Translations under genes and position numbers: made by a program
From: Psychrobacter sp. UBA3962
GTDB lineage: Bacteria > Pseudomonadota > Gammaproteobacteria > Pseudomonadales > Moraxellaceae
Assembly (NCBI RefSeq): GCF_002385225.1
Contig: NZ_DGDC01000020.1
Location: forward strand, 1 to 64,000
DNA: 64,000 nucleotides
Direction: 5' to 3'
Notes under the pieces: generated by a model
The model's database searches: none
Told to the model about the DNA's origin: nothing
The model's input: only the letters and a program-made list of their open reading frames with translations
Shown: positions 35,901 to 44,533 of the stretch, piece by piece
Layout of the letters: each line of letters starts with the position of its first letter
Position numbering within the stretch: position 1 is the first letter of the stretch

Positions 35901-37522
35901 AGTTGCCTGGCGGTAAAGTGAACTCACTGATTGCTCGCTTGCGTTACTCGGTGCCAGGAGTGACGCTAATTTCACCCCCACCGCATCATGACATTTATTC
36001 AATTGAAGATTTGGCACAGCTGATTTTTGATTTAAAGCAAGTTAATCCTGATGCGTTAGTGTCAGTGAAGTTGGTGTCACGTCCTGGCGTGGGCACCATT
36101 GCGACTGGGGTTGCCAAGGCGTATGCCGACTTAATTACCATTTCTGGCTATGATGGTGGTACTGCAGCCTCGCCATTGTCTTCTATTCACCACGCCGGAT
36201 CACCTTGGGAGCTAGGCTTGGCAGAAGCCCATCAATCACTACGGGTAAATGGCTTGCGTGACAAAGTGCGTATGCAAACCGATGGCGGCCTAAAAACCGG
36301 TCTAGATGTGGTAAAAGCGGCCATCTTAGGGGCGGAAAGCTTTGGCTTTGGCACCACGCCTATGATTGCTGTGGGTTGTAAGTACCTACGTATTTGTCAC
36401 CTAAACAACTGTCCAACTGGGGTGGCTACTCAGCAAGCGCGTTTACGTGATGATCATTTCATCGGTGAAGCGGAGATGCTAATTAACTTCTTTAAGTTTG
36501 TGGCAACCGAAACCCGTGAGTGGCTTGCTTTCTTAGGGGTGCGCTCTATGGAAGAGCTGGTAGGTCGTACTGACTTATTAGAAGTGCTTGAAGGCACTAC
36601 CCAAAAGCAGCGTAATCTAGATTTATCGCCCTTATTGCACAGTCATCCTGCGGCAGAAGGCAAGCCACAAACTTGCCAAGTAGAGCGTAACGAGCCGTTT
36701 GATAAAGGGCTGTTGGCCGAAAAAATGATCGAAGACATGATTGTTCCTATTCGCCAAGGTCAAGGCGGCACCTTTAGCTATCAAGTGGGCAACTGCGACC
36801 GTTCTATTGGCGCCCGTATCTCAGGTGAGATCGCTCAGGTCTGGGGCAACTTAGGTATGTCAGACAGTCCTATTAAGCTGCATTTGGCAGGGACAGCGGG
36901 TCAAAGCTTGGGCGTATGGAATGCCGGCGGCCTAAATATCGAGCTCGAAGGTGATGCCAACGACTATGTGGGTAAAGGTATGGCGGGTGGTGAGATTGTG
37001 ATTTATCCGCCAAAAGGGTCAACTTTTGCCTCGCAAAATACCGCCATTATCGGTAACACTTGTTTGTATGGGGCAACGGGAGGCAAGTTATACGCCTCAG
37101 GCACTGCAGGCGAGCGTTTTGCGGTTCGTAACTCAGGCGCTCATGCGGTTGTAGAAGGGGTGGGTGATCACTGTTGTGAATATATGACTGGCGGCGTAGT
37201 GACGGTACTGGGTAAGACGGGATTAAACTTTGGCGCAGGTATGACAGGTGGTTTTGCTTTCGTTCTAGACTTGGATAACACTTTCTTTGATCGTTGTAAC
37301 CACGAGCTTATCGACTTGCATCGCATCTCAAGCGAGCAAACTGAAGAGCACCGCATTTATCTGAAACAGATCATTGAAACCCATGTGGAAAAAACAGGCA
37401 GTGCTTGGGGTCGTCAAATCCTAGCTGACTTCGAACACTATGTTCGTAAAGTCTTCTTAGTGAAACCTAAAGCAGCCAATATGGCATCATTGCTCCATAG
37501 CACTACAGCTGATCCACAATAA
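32981..37522 (+). CDS. gltB: Glutamate synthase (NADPH) large subunit
   Basis: Alpha subunit of GOGAT, which makes two glutamates from glutamine and 2-oxoglutarate. The class-II glutaminase nucleophile is the Cys of CGFGLVAH, preceded by a propeptide of about 45 residues that is expected to be cleaved. The FMN/synthase domain carries GEGGEDPVRYG and the 3Fe-4S ligands in CKYLRICHLNNCPTGVATQ. The C-terminal GXGXG-type beta-helix is visible (GNTCLYGATGGKLYASGTAG). The frame opens at 32942, but AAAGGA at 32969-32974 lies 6 bases from ATG 32981, giving 1513 residues. gltD follows. Confidence 0.97.
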   Translation: MTQNFIAHCAAQNNYPDSQPPQSHSKPSPQDHPTYLASPEDFKDNCGFGLVAHIEGKPSHHLVKTAIHSLSCMTHRGGVAADGKTGDGCGLLLAKPVDFFHTVASEIGLELTENFAVGMVFLNLDETLAAHSQQVLDKEVAAQGLTVAGWRDVPVDLSIVGEIARETLPQFKQIFVNAPSDLSAEDFNRKLYVARKKAELALTEDELFYVTSLNCETVIYKGLVMPSDLPAFYSDLQDSRLHSHIVVFHQRFSTNTLPRWPLAQPFRYLAHNGELNTITANRNWSVARTPKLETPKLPEITQLHPLVNRTGSDSSSLDNMLEVLISGGMTLFHAMSILVPPAWQNVDSMDMDLRAFYEFYSQHMEPWDGPAGLVIQDGRYAVCMLDRNGLRPSRWVTTKNGYITVASEIGVWDYDPDDVIAKGRVGPGQMLVIDTLNGEVLDDQVISNRLKKAHPYRKWLREEATRIRENEQIEEKLLEQGVRGEPLKALQKMFNITNEERTEIIRPNAENGQEPVGSMGDDTPMAVLSKQVRNVADFFRQQFAQVTNPPIDPLRESIVMSLQTCLGAETNIFNPTPRDAHRIILSSPVLSPSKMQQIEALEDPDFVSQRIDINYDESLSLDTAIKQICEQVEQAILDNKTLIILSDKGIEKGKLPANAILVTGAVHHYLIEKGLRTDANLIIETGIARDSHQVAVLIGFGATCVYPYLAYDVISDLVSSGELLGDPLQARANFRKGLDKGLLKILSKMGISTIVSYRGAQLFEAVGLSDEIVELCFKGVQSRIKGATFEDLALDQALLAKNAFSRRTPLDQGGMLKFVFNKEYHAFNPDVINTLHKAVRTGDYENYREYANLVNTRPVATLRDLLQLKSGNSIPVDEVEDIEHILPRFDSAGMSLGALSPEAHEAIAMAMNTIGGRSNSGEGGEDPVRYGTMRNSKIKQIASGRFGVTPAYLRSAQVLQIKVAQGAKPGEGGQLPGGKVNSLIARLRYSVPGVTLISPPPHHDIYSIEDLAQLIFDLKQVNPDALVSVKLVSRPGVGTIATGVAKAYADLITISGYDGGTAASPLSSIHHAGSPWELGLAEAHQSLRVNGLRDKVRMQTDGGLKTGLDVVKAAILGAESFGFGTTPMIAVGCKYLRICHLNNCPTGVATQQARLRDDHFIGEAEMLINFFKFVATETREWLAFLGVRSMEELVGRTDLLEVLEGTTQKQRNLDLSPLLHSHPAAEGKPQTCQVERNEPFDKGLLAEKMIEDMIVPIRQGQGGTFSYQVGNCDRSIGARISGEIAQVWGNLGMSDSPIKLHLAGTAGQSLGVWNAGGLNIELEGDANDYVGKGMAGGEIVIYPPKGSTFASQNTAIIGNTCLYGATGGKLYASGTAGERFAVRNSGAHAVVEGVGDHCCEYMTGGVVTVLGKTGLNFGAGMTGGFAFVLDLDNTFFDRCNHELIDLHRISSEQTEEHRIYLKQIIETHVEKTGSAWGRQILADFEHYVRKVFLVKPKAANMASLLHSTTADPQ

Positions 37523-37540
37523 ATCTATGCCAAGTCGTAT

Positions 37541-37570
37541 GCTGTGGTCTCGGTAATTTGAGATCACAGC
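37541..37570 (+). promoter_or_regulatory. Stem-loop between gltB and gltD
   Basis: GCTGTGGTCTC pairs with GAGATCACAGC (11 bp, one G-U) around an 8-base loop. No T-run follows, so it is more likely an RNA-stability or processing element than a terminator. It lies in a 214-base gap between two genes of one enzyme. Confidence 0.5.
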
Positions 37571-37736
37571 CATTTAACCGGTAATTGTTTAACTTTTACC
37601 CAGTATATTTTGTCCAAATGAAGGTAATTACCCCCTTCGTGCGGCAGGTTTTGCGTTTGGTAGATGATTCAGAGCAGCCTTTATTTTGGCCCTAATTGTC
37701 CTAAACGTGATACCAACTTAAGGAGACAAAACCCTA

Positions 37737-39155
37737 ATGAAGCGTATTAATAATAACTTTCAGTTTTTAGATGTGCCTCGTCGCGAACCTGAGAAAAAAG
37801 ACATCGTTACCCGTTCAACTGAATTTGTGGAGATTTATACCCCCTTTGAATCTCAAGAAGCCGCGCAACAAGCCCATCGCTGCTTAGAATGTGGTAACCC
37901 TTATTGTGAATGGAAATGTCCGGTACATAACTACATTCCAAACTGGTTAAAAATGGCAACAGAAGGTCAAATCTTCCAAGCCGCAGAGCTGTGCCACCGC
38001 ACCAATACCTTGCCTGAAGTGTGTGGCCGTGTTTGTCCACAGGACAGATTATGTGAAGGGGCCTGTACTTTAAACGACGGCTTTGGCGCCGTGACCATTG
38101 GTAATGTTGAAAAGTACATTAACGATACTGCCTTTGCTTTAGGTTGGCGCCCAGACATGAGTGATGTGCAGTGGACGGACAAAAAAGTGGCCATTATTGG
38201 TGCTGGCCCCGCCGGTCTTGGCTGTGCTGATATTTTAGTTCGTGCAGGCGTGAAGCCAGTTGTGTTTGATAAACGTCCGGAAATTGGCGGATTACTGACC
38301 TTTGGTATTCCAGAGTTTAAGATGGAAAAACAAGTGATGCGCAATCGCCGTACGGTCTTTGAAGGTATGGGTATTGAGTTTAGCTTAAACACTGAAATCG
38401 GCACTGACGTCACTGTTGATCAGCTGCTTGAAGAATACGACGCGGTGTTTATGGGCATGGGTACTTATACCTATATGCGCGGTGGCTACCCAGGTGAAGA
38501 GCTGAACGGCGTATATGATGCGCTAGATTACCTAATTGCCAATGTCAATCGCTGCAATGACTGGGAAGAAAACCCTGCAGAATATATTAACCTAAAAGAC
38601 AAAAAGGTAGTGGTACTTGGTGGAGGTGATACGGCGATGGATTGTAACCGTACTGCGATTCGTCAAGGGGCGGAGCGAGTGGTGTGTGCTTATCGCCGTA
38701 ATGAAGCCAACATGCCAGGCTCGCTACGCGAAGTAAAAAATGCTAAAGAAGAGGGCGTTGAATTTTTATTCAACCGTCAGCCGACTCAAATTGTGGGTCT
38801 AAATGGTCAAGTCACTGGGGTGAAAGTGGTGACTACCCAACTAGGCAAACCAGACAACCGAGGTCGTCAGCGTCCTGAGCCTATCCCAAACTCTGAAGAA
38901 ATTATTGAGTGTGATGTGGTGATTATGGCCTTTGGCTTCCGTCCAAGCCCAGCAGATTGGTTCGAGACCAGTGAAATTACTACTGATGAATCAGGCCGCG
39001 TCCTAGCCGCTGAAGAGCAAAAGTTTAAATTCCAAACCAGTAACCCTAAAGTATTCGCCGGTGGGGATATGGTCCGTGGTTCTGACTTGGTGGTAACCGC
39101 CATTTGGGAAGGCCGTGAAGCGGCAAAAGGTATTTTGGATTATTTAGAAGTTTAA
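37737..39155 (+). CDS. gltD: Glutamate synthase (NADPH) small subunit
   Basis: Beta subunit of GOGAT; FAD-dependent, it passes electrons from NADPH to GltB. N-terminal 4Fe-4S cysteines are in CLECGNPYCEWKCPVHNYIP and CGRVCPQDRLCEGAC. The FAD Rossmann motif is IIGAGPAGLGCADIL and the NADPH motif is VVVLGGGDTAMDCNRTA. The 472 residues are typical. The Shine-Dalgarno AAGGAG precedes the ATG. Confidence 0.97.
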   Translation: MKRINNNFQFLDVPRREPEKKDIVTRSTEFVEIYTPFESQEAAQQAHRCLECGNPYCEWKCPVHNYIPNWLKMATEGQIFQAAELCHRTNTLPEVCGRVCPQDRLCEGACTLNDGFGAVTIGNVEKYINDTAFALGWRPDMSDVQWTDKKVAIIGAGPAGLGCADILVRAGVKPVVFDKRPEIGGLLTFGIPEFKMEKQVMRNRRTVFEGMGIEFSLNTEIGTDVTVDQLLEEYDAVFMGMGTYTYMRGGYPGEELNGVYDALDYLIANVNRCNDWEENPAEYINLKDKKVVVLGGGDTAMDCNRTAIRQGAERVVCAYRRNEANMPGSLREVKNAKEEGVEFLFNRQPTQIVGLNGQVTGVKVVTTQLGKPDNRGRQRPEPIPNSEEIIECDVVIMAFGFRPSPADWFETSEITTDESGRVLAAEEQKFKFQTSNPKVFAGGDMVRGSDLVVTAIWEGREAAKGILDYLEV

Positions 39156-39191
39156 CTCGTTTTAAACCCAAAAAGTTATTTGCTGTTATTA

Positions 39192-39362
39192 ATAAAGCCC
39201 TCCCTGTGAGTAATGCCAGTCAGTTAAGAGATTTTATAGCGAAATTCTGAAATTCGTTTTTTCTAGAAACCCCTGTTTATGGAGTTCTCTGGTTTTAAAA
39301 AACCATATCTCCGCTAAGTCTCTTGTTTAACTGACTGGCATTACTCCCTGTGAGGGCTTTAT
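39192..39362 (+). terminator. gltD terminator split by a small mobile element
   Basis: ATAAAGCCCTC (39192-39202) and GAGGGCTTTAT (39352-39362) are perfect 11-bp complements, now 149 bases apart. Removing the element and one target copy restores a compact hairpin with the loop CCTGT. This is therefore most likely the original gltD terminator, interrupted in its loop. Confidence 0.7.
39200..39354. mobile_element. 133-bp non-coding MITE-like element with IS4-like termini and 11-bp target duplication
   Basis: The element proper is 39211-39343. Its ends are a perfect 17-bp inverted repeat, TAATGCCAGTCAGTTAA (39211-39227) and TTAACTGACTGGCATTA (39327-39343), continued imperfectly inward (GAGA..AGCG / CGCT..TCTC). 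It is flanked by the exact direct repeat CTCCCTGTGAG (39200-39210 and 39344-39354). There is no coding capacity. From memory, the ends resemble those of IS4 of E. coli, whose target duplications are 11-13 bp, so an IS4-family transposase probably mobilised it. No such transposase is in the window. Confidence 0.82.
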
Positions 39363-39505
39363 GTTGCCTAAAGTTTGCTCTAAACAGAGTGAATTGGTGT
39401 TGAGTGCGGTGCTCTACAGGATAAAGACAATAAGGGCTAAGAAACCGTTAGACCTATGCTAAAATTAGGGTCCATATTATTGTAAATTGTCATGAGATTA
39501 TTATT

Positions 39506-40153
39506 ATGCCATCAAGAAACTCAGGGGATAGACCTAAAACAGGGGAAGAGGCCTTACAATGGTTAAAAGTAGGCAATGCCCGCTACGTAAAAAGCTTAAC
39601 CGACCCCGATCATCCTGTACCTGCCCGCCATGAATTAATTTCAGAGCAAGATCCTTTCGCCATTATTCTAGGCTGTTCAGATGCGCGGGTGCCAGTGGAG
39701 ATTGTGTTTGATCAGGGCTTAGGCGATTTATTCGTTATTCGAGTGGCGGGTAATGTGGTAGCCCCCTCTCAGATTGGCTCGATTGAATTTGCGGTTGAGA
39801 AGTTTGGAACGCGTCTTGTCGTGGTGCTGGGTCACTCACATTGTGGGGCGGTCACCGCTTGTGTCGAAGCCTTGATGAATCCAGAGCAAAATTACACCAC
39901 CAATTTACAATCCATTGTTGATCGCATTCGCCCCAGTGTCTATAACTTACATGAGCTTGCCACAGCCAAAGGCGGTGAAATAGATAAGCAGAAGCTGATT
40001 GATAGCTCAATCAGTGCCAATGTGCGTATGTCTGTGAGTCAATTAAAGCACGCGTCGCGCCTGCTTGAGGATATGAATCGCAGTGGTGAGTTGTTAATTG
40101 TAGGAGCAGAATATAACTTAGACACTGGTGAAGTTGAGTTTTTACCGATGTAG
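39506..40153 (+). CDS. can: Beta-class carbonic anhydrase
   Basis: Zinc enzyme interconverting CO2 and bicarbonate in the cytoplasm. The zinc ligands and catalytic dyad are visible: Cys57, Asp59 and Arg61 in GCSDARVP, then His110 and Cys113 in GHSHCGAV. The 215 residues fit the Can/CynT type. No cyanase gene is near, so the housekeeping Can role is more likely. The gene stands alone. Confidence 0.93.
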   Translation: MPSRNSGDRPKTGEEALQWLKVGNARYVKSLTDPDHPVPARHELISEQDPFAIILGCSDARVPVEIVFDQGLGDLFVIRVAGNVVAPSQIGSIEFAVEKFGTRLVVVLGHSHCGAVTACVEALMNPEQNYTTNLQSIVDRIRPSVYNLHELATAKGGEIDKQKLIDSSISANVRMSVSQLKHASRLLEDMNRSGELLIVGAEYNLDTGEVEFLPM

Positions 40154-40323
40154 CCCGTCGAGGGTATGGTTGAATTGTGATAAATAAGAGCCATAAAGAC
40201 AATAAGAGACAGTGGCTTATATTAAGTCAGTTTTTTTATGCCATGCCATGTCTTTTCTAACCAGCTATTTATTTAAGAAGCTATTTTTTTCATTGCTGTA
40301 CTTGATAACCGAAGGAAATAATA

Positions 40324-40869
40324 ATGTCTGTTGATTATATTGACCAACCAAAAAGCTCAGTTGTGGTCGAAGGCGTAGAACCTATCGCTGCTGCCACTAC
40401 TGGCTATACTTTTAACCATACCATGTTACGTGTTAAAGATCCCAAAGAATCGCTTAAGTTTTATACGGGTGTACTGGGCATGACGCTTTTGACCGTAAAA
40501 AAATTCCCTGAAATGGAATTTGATTTATATTTCTTAGCTAAGCTGACCGAAGAAGAGATTGCTAATTTACCAGAAGACAAAGATCTGGCCATTTATACTT
40601 TCCGTCAGCGTGGTATTTTAGAGTTGACTCACAACTATGGTACCGAGACACAAGAGGGTCGCATCTATCATGACGGTAATGCTGAACCTCAAGGTTTTGG
40701 TCATATCTGCTTTAGTGTGCCAGATTTACAGGCGGCAGTAGAGTGGTTTGATAAAAATAACGTAGAGTTCAAAAAGCGCCCTGATGAAGGCAAAATGAAA
40801 AACGTGGTGTTTATCAAAGATGTCGATGGCTACTGGATTGAAGTGGTACAAGCTGATTTGATGGCCTAA
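40324..40869 (+). CDS. gloA: Lactoylglutathione lyase (glyoxalase I)
   Basis: Converts the methylglyoxal-glutathione hemithioacetal to S-lactoylglutathione. Metal ligands sit at His32 (FNHTMLRV), the Glu of GILELTHNYG, the His of GFGHICFSV and the Glu of YWIEVVQ. At 181 residues it resembles the longer, eukaryote/Pseudomonas-type enzymes rather than the 135-residue E. coli form, so zinc rather than nickel may be the metal (inference). A Shine-Dalgarno AAGGAA is present. Confidence 0.94.
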   Translation: MSVDYIDQPKSSVVVEGVEPIAAATTGYTFNHTMLRVKDPKESLKFYTGVLGMTLLTVKKFPEMEFDLYFLAKLTEEEIANLPEDKDLAIYTFRQRGILELTHNYGTETQEGRIYHDGNAEPQGFGHICFSVPDLQAAVEWFDKNNVEFKKRPDEGKMKNVVFIKDVDGYWIEVVQADLMA

Positions 40870-40913
40870 TAAGACAGTTAAAGCAGTCACTGCTTATTTA
40901 AGATGTGATACTG

Positions 40914-40949
40914 AAGCTGGCTTTACTAAAAGTAGAGCCAGCTTTTTTA
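40914..40949 (+). terminator. Terminator of gloA
   Basis: Stem AAGCTGGCTTTACT / AGTAGAGCCAGCTT (one mismatch) followed by TTTTTT. Confidence 0.9.
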
Positions 40950-41048
40950 AACTTAAAATTAACCAAAGGCCTAAAGAATCAACTAAAAATAGCTTAAAAA
41001 ATAAAGCTACAATTAGAGTAAGTCCGCAAATAGAAAAATAGGAGTACC

Positions 41049-42047
41049 ATGCCACAGCTTAATGTCGATAATGTCAGTGATAAGATTAATGAATACCAGA
41101 CCATAGCCTCTGCAGCCAATCAAATGATGCATGATTTTATGGTACGGCTGCCTTATTTTATGGTTGCTTTATCGGTGCTGTTGCTATTTTGGCTGCTGTC
41201 GATTTTATTCAAAAAGCTGGTGACTAAGCTGTTATCCAAGACGCACACCCACCGTAATTTGATCCGGGTGTTTCAGCGAATTGGCGGGGCATTGATTATC
41301 TTCGTGGGATTAATGGTGGCCATGGTAATCGCCATACCGGGCTTTACGCCCGCTAAATTAGTGGGCGCGTTGGGTATTGGCTCGGTGGCGATCGGCTTTG
41401 CGTTCAAAGACATTTTTCAGAACCTATTATCGGGGATCTTATTGCTGTTGTCTGAGCCCTTTCGTATAGGGGATCAGATTGTCTCAGGGGAGTATGAAGG
41501 GACTGTTGAGGACATTAAGGTGCGTGCGACCACCATTCGAACTTATGACGGCCGGCAAGTGGTGATCCCCAACTCGCAACTCTATACCAGTGCGTTAACG
41601 GTGAATACCGCTTATAAGCGTCGCCGACTGGAGCTAACCATAGGTATCGGCTATGAAAATGATATTAATGAAGCCAAAGCGGAAATACTCAAAGCATTAA
41701 AACAGTCTGAGACAGTGTCGAAACTGGCTGAACCCTCTGTGGTGGCTACAGAGTTTGGGGGCTCTAGTATTGATTTAAAAGTGCGTTGGTATATCGATGA
41801 TGGGACGCAGGCCAATAAAGTCGCCTCAATTCACGAAGTCATTGTGCAAATAAAATCAAACCTAGATGCTGCAGGCATTAATATTCCTTTCCCAATACGT
41901 ACTTTGGATTTTAGTGATGTCTCTGCCAAAGCGTTAGCCAACCATATTTTCCATCTGCAAAGTCAAACTGAGAAGTCTGCAGCCAATGCTCAAAGCCAAT
42001 CTCAACCTGAACTTCAAGCTAAGCCAAACCAAGCACCGCCGCAGTAA
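41049..42047 (+). CDS. MscS-family small mechanosensitive channel
   Basis: Tension-gated inner-membrane channel. TM helices lie at about 34-54 and 76-94, and the pore helix at about 98-125 has the Gly/Ala pattern GALGIGSVAIGFAFKD. The beta domain carries SEPFRIGDQI and the signature VVIPNSQLYT. The 332 residues fit a short MscS. The C-terminal 25 residues are Gln/Ser-rich and look disordered. It is unrelated in fold to mscL at the other end of the window. Confidence 0.92.
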   Translation: MPQLNVDNVSDKINEYQTIASAANQMMHDFMVRLPYFMVALSVLLLFWLLSILFKKLVTKLLSKTHTHRNLIRVFQRIGGALIIFVGLMVAMVIAIPGFTPAKLVGALGIGSVAIGFAFKDIFQNLLSGILLLLSEPFRIGDQIVSGEYEGTVEDIKVRATTIRTYDGRQVVIPNSQLYTSALTVNTAYKRRRLELTIGIGYENDINEAKAEILKALKQSETVSKLAEPSVVATEFGGSSIDLKVRWYIDDGTQANKVASIHEVIVQIKSNLDAAGINIPFPIRTLDFSDVSAKALANHIFHLQSQTEKSAANAQSQSQPELQAKPNQAPPQ

Positions 42048-42079
42048 TGATTTTAATAAAAAATGTGGTCTCCCAAAAC

Positions 42080-42111
42080 AAAAAAAGCCCTGATATTTTC
42101 AGGGCTCTTTT
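42080..42111. terminator. Bidirectional terminator between the MscS gene and the cytochrome gene
   Basis: Stem AGCCCTGA / TCAGGGCT, with an A7 run before and CTTTT after, between convergent genes. Confidence 0.85.
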
Positions 42112-42130
42112 ACTAGAATCGATATAAGCA

Positions 42131-42580
42131 TTAATCGTTTGGTTTTTTGAAGTCTTCGTGGCAAGACTGACAGCCGTCACCCACAGGTTTTAAAGCAGGT
42201 AGGATTTCATCTAGAGTAGTGGCATTTTGTGCAGCTGTGTTTAATTCAGCAGTAACTTGTTGAAAGTTTTCAGCTTCCGCTTTGAATTCATCAGGATTTG
42301 ACCAAACTGCTTCAGTAGCCCCGCCCAATTGATTTTGATCATTAAAATGAGTCCATGGCTTATTAGCAGACTCTGCTAAGAACTGAGCGTTTTCTTGGAA
42401 CTTGGCCAGATCAAAAGTATCTGGTGCTTCTGCCATACCGCCCATAACACCCATGGCATCTTTCCAGTCTTTCATTACGTCCTGGCGGGCGCTAACGTCT
42501 GGATTTGAGCCTCCTGAACAGGCCGCTAAGGTCAAAGTTAGGGGGAGGGCGGCTGTTAAAAACAGTGATTGAATTTTCAT
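42131..42580 (-). CDS. Cytochrome c'-like (class II) lipoprotein
   Basis: Predicted periplasm-facing haem protein of 149 residues. The signal peptide ends in a lipobox LAAC near residue 21. A helical region follows, and a C-terminal haem site CQSCH lies about 10 residues from the end, the arrangement of class II cytochromes c'. Members bind NO or transfer electrons; this one's partner is not evident. A Shine-Dalgarno AAGGAT is present. It lies 206 bases downstream of hemF on the same strand, a plausible haem link but probably a separate transcript. Confidence 0.85.
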   Translation of the reverse strand: MKIQSLFLTAALPLTLTLAACSGGSNPDVSARQDVMKDWKDAMGVMGGMAEAPDTFDLAKFQENAQFLAESANKPWTHFNDQNQLGGATEAVWSNPDEFKAEAENFQQVTAELNTAAQNATTLDEILPALKPVGDGCQSCHEDFKKPND

Positions 42581-42786
42581 AGCATTATCCTTGCTTTTAT
42601 ACTTATAAGAAAGTTAGTAGGTCAAAAAATTAATAGGTGCAAATGATTCAAAGACCAAAATGGTTAAAAAACAGATGTTTATCATTAACACCACAGGGGT
42701 TATTTGGTCATATTACCAAAAATATTTTAAATGTCACAATAGTAATGTGGCTATCTTGTTACTACTTAAAGTAATTATCCTTATCA

Positions 42787-43797
42787 TTAAGGCGCTTCTA
42801 AATTAAGCCAGTCACGTGGTTTTAGATAAAAATCAGTTAGCTCATACTCAGGAGTACCTGGCTCAGGCTCATAGCGATAATGCCATCCGGTTAGCGGAGG
42901 AAGGCTGACCAAGATGGACTCGATACGGCCATTACTTTGTAAACCAAATAAAGTACCCCGATCATAAACTAGGTTATATTCCACATAACGGCCACGGCGA
43001 TATAGTTGGAATTCTCGTTGCTGTTCGGTATAAGGCAAGTCTTTGCGTTTATTAAAAATAGGCAATACCGCCTGTAGATAGCCTTCACCGACCGCTTGCA
43101 TGTGTTTAAAGCAGGTCTCAAAGTCCCAGCCACGACTTGAGGTATTCACATCATCATAAAACAGACCGCCCACGCCCCGCTGCTCATTGCGGTGGCGCAA
43201 ATAGAAATAATCGTCACACCACTTTTTGAATTCAGGATAAATCTCATCCCCAAATGGAGCAGATAGGTCATGACAAACCTGATGCCAGTGCACACAGTCT
43301 TCTAATACTGGATAAAAAGGAGTCAAATCAAAACCCCCGCCAAACCACCAAATAGGATCTTCGCCTTCTTTTTCGGCCACAAACAAACGCACGTTGGCAT
43401 GACTGGTCGGCACATTAGGGTTACGAGGGTGCACCACTAAAGACACCCCCAAAGCTTGGGCTTTACGGCCCGCAATGTCAGGGTGACGCGCAGTGGCAGT
43501 CGCAGGTAAGTTGCTAATGTGGATGTGGCTAAACATTACCCCTGCTTTTTCAATAACTTTACCGTCTGCCATAACACATGAACGGCCACCGCCCCCTTCA
43601 GGGCGCTTCCAGTCATCGGGAGTGAACGTTGCTGTGCCAGCGCCTTCAGCCTCTTGCTGTTCCAAGGCTTGGCAGATATCCGCTTGTAATTGAACTAAAA
43701 AATCACGTACCCGCTGAACATCATGCGCAGTAGGGGTGCTGCTTTTATCAGAAGTATTTTGTGAAAGATTAGGGGTTCCGATAGAAGAAATAGTCAT
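42787..43797 (-). CDS. hemF: Oxygen-dependent coproporphyrinogen III oxidase
   Basis: Haem biosynthesis: oxidative decarboxylation of coproporphyrinogen III to protoporphyrinogen IX using O2. Signatures include GGGGRSCVMADG, the WWFGGGFDLTPFYP segment, YLRHRNEQRGVGGLFYDD and RRGRYVEYNLVYDRGTLFG. At 336 residues it is about 35 longer than the E. coli enzyme, mainly at the N-terminus. The Shine-Dalgarno GGAGTACGG is near the ATG. It lies 52 bases downstream of ribA. Confidence 0.96.
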   Translation of the reverse strand: MTISSIGTPNLSQNTSDKSSTPTAHDVQRVRDFLVQLQADICQALEQQEAEGAGTATFTPDDWKRPEGGGGRSCVMADGKVIEKAGVMFSHIHISNLPATATARHPDIAGRKAQALGVSLVVHPRNPNVPTSHANVRLFVAEKEGEDPIWWFGGGFDLTPFYPVLEDCVHWHQVCHDLSAPFGDEIYPEFKKWCDDYFYLRHRNEQRGVGGLFYDDVNTSSRGWDFETCFKHMQAVGEGYLQAVLPIFNKRKDLPYTEQQREFQLYRRGRYVEYNLVYDRGTLFGLQSNGRIESILVSLPPLTGWHYRYEPEPGTPEYELTDFYLKPRDWLNLEAP

Positions 43798-43849
43798 GCC
43801 GTACTCCGTTAAAAGATGAGTTCAGTGGGTAAAATAGAGAAGGCCAAAG

Positions 43850-44533
43850 TTATTGGTCTGAGGTGGGTTTGAAGACCAAAGAGGAGATGTCATTGGCCAA
43901 ATGATGTCCCATACGCTCACGCTTGGTGGCCAAATAATCCACATTAAAAGGATTAAGACCAACGACCAAAGGAATGCGCTCTACCACCTCAAAGCCTAAG
44001 TCCTCTAAATAACTTAGCTTATCAGGGTTATTGGTCAACAGGCGTAGCTTACTAATTCCCACATGGTCTAACATAGGTTTGCACATCTCGTAAGTGCGGG
44101 CGTCTGCCGGTAAACCCAAAATCAAGTTGGCATCTAGAGTGTCATGGCCTTGGTCTTGTAAGGCGTAAGCACGAATTTTATTGGTCAGACCAATGCCTCG
44201 ACCTTCTTGACGCAAATACAAAATAGCGCCACAACCTTCTTGCTGTATGGCTTGCATTGTCGCATTAAGCTGTGGCCCACAATCACACTTCAATGAGGAA
44301 AAAGCGTCGCCAGTTAAACACTCTGAATGGATACGAACTAACGGCGCTGTTTGCTCAGCTGTTTTTTTTGCCGTGGGGTCTAAAGGCAGACCACAAGTCA
44401 GCATCACGTGCTCTTGATTCTCCTCGTTTTCAAAGACATGGATATCAAACTCTCCATGAACTGTGGGAAGTTTTGCCTTACTAACAAACTTATAAGGAGA
44501 GTGTGTTTTGGTTTCTGAAAATTGTTGAGACAT
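43850..44533 (-). CDS. ribA: GTP cyclohydrolase II
   Basis: First riboflavin step: GTP to diaminohydroxy-ribosylaminopyrimidine phosphate. Zinc-binding cysteines are in SECLTGDAFSSLKCDCGPQL; catalytic and GTP-binding motifs are LRQEGRGIGLTNKIRAY and LLTNNPDKL. The 227 residues fit a stand-alone RibA, without an attached RibB domain. I looked for an FMN riboswitch upstream and did not find one. Confidence 0.96.
   Translation of the reverse strand: MSQQFSETKTHSPYKFVSKAKLPTVHGEFDIHVFENEENQEHVMLTCGLPLDPTAKKTAEQTAPLVRIHSECLTGDAFSSLKCDCGPQLNATMQAIQQEGCGAILYLRQEGRGIGLTNKIRAYALQDQGHDTLDANLILGLPADARTYEMCKPMLDHVGISKLRLLTNNPDKLSYLEDLGFEVVERIPLVVGLNPFNVDYLATKRERMGHHLANDISSLVFKPTSDQ

Noticed and set aside
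42760..42792. Fur-box-like sequence (AATGATAAGGATAATTA on the minus strand)
   Set aside because: Only a partial match, placed at the end of hemF and nearly 200 bases from the cytochrome gene start; AT-rich DNA gives such matches by chance.
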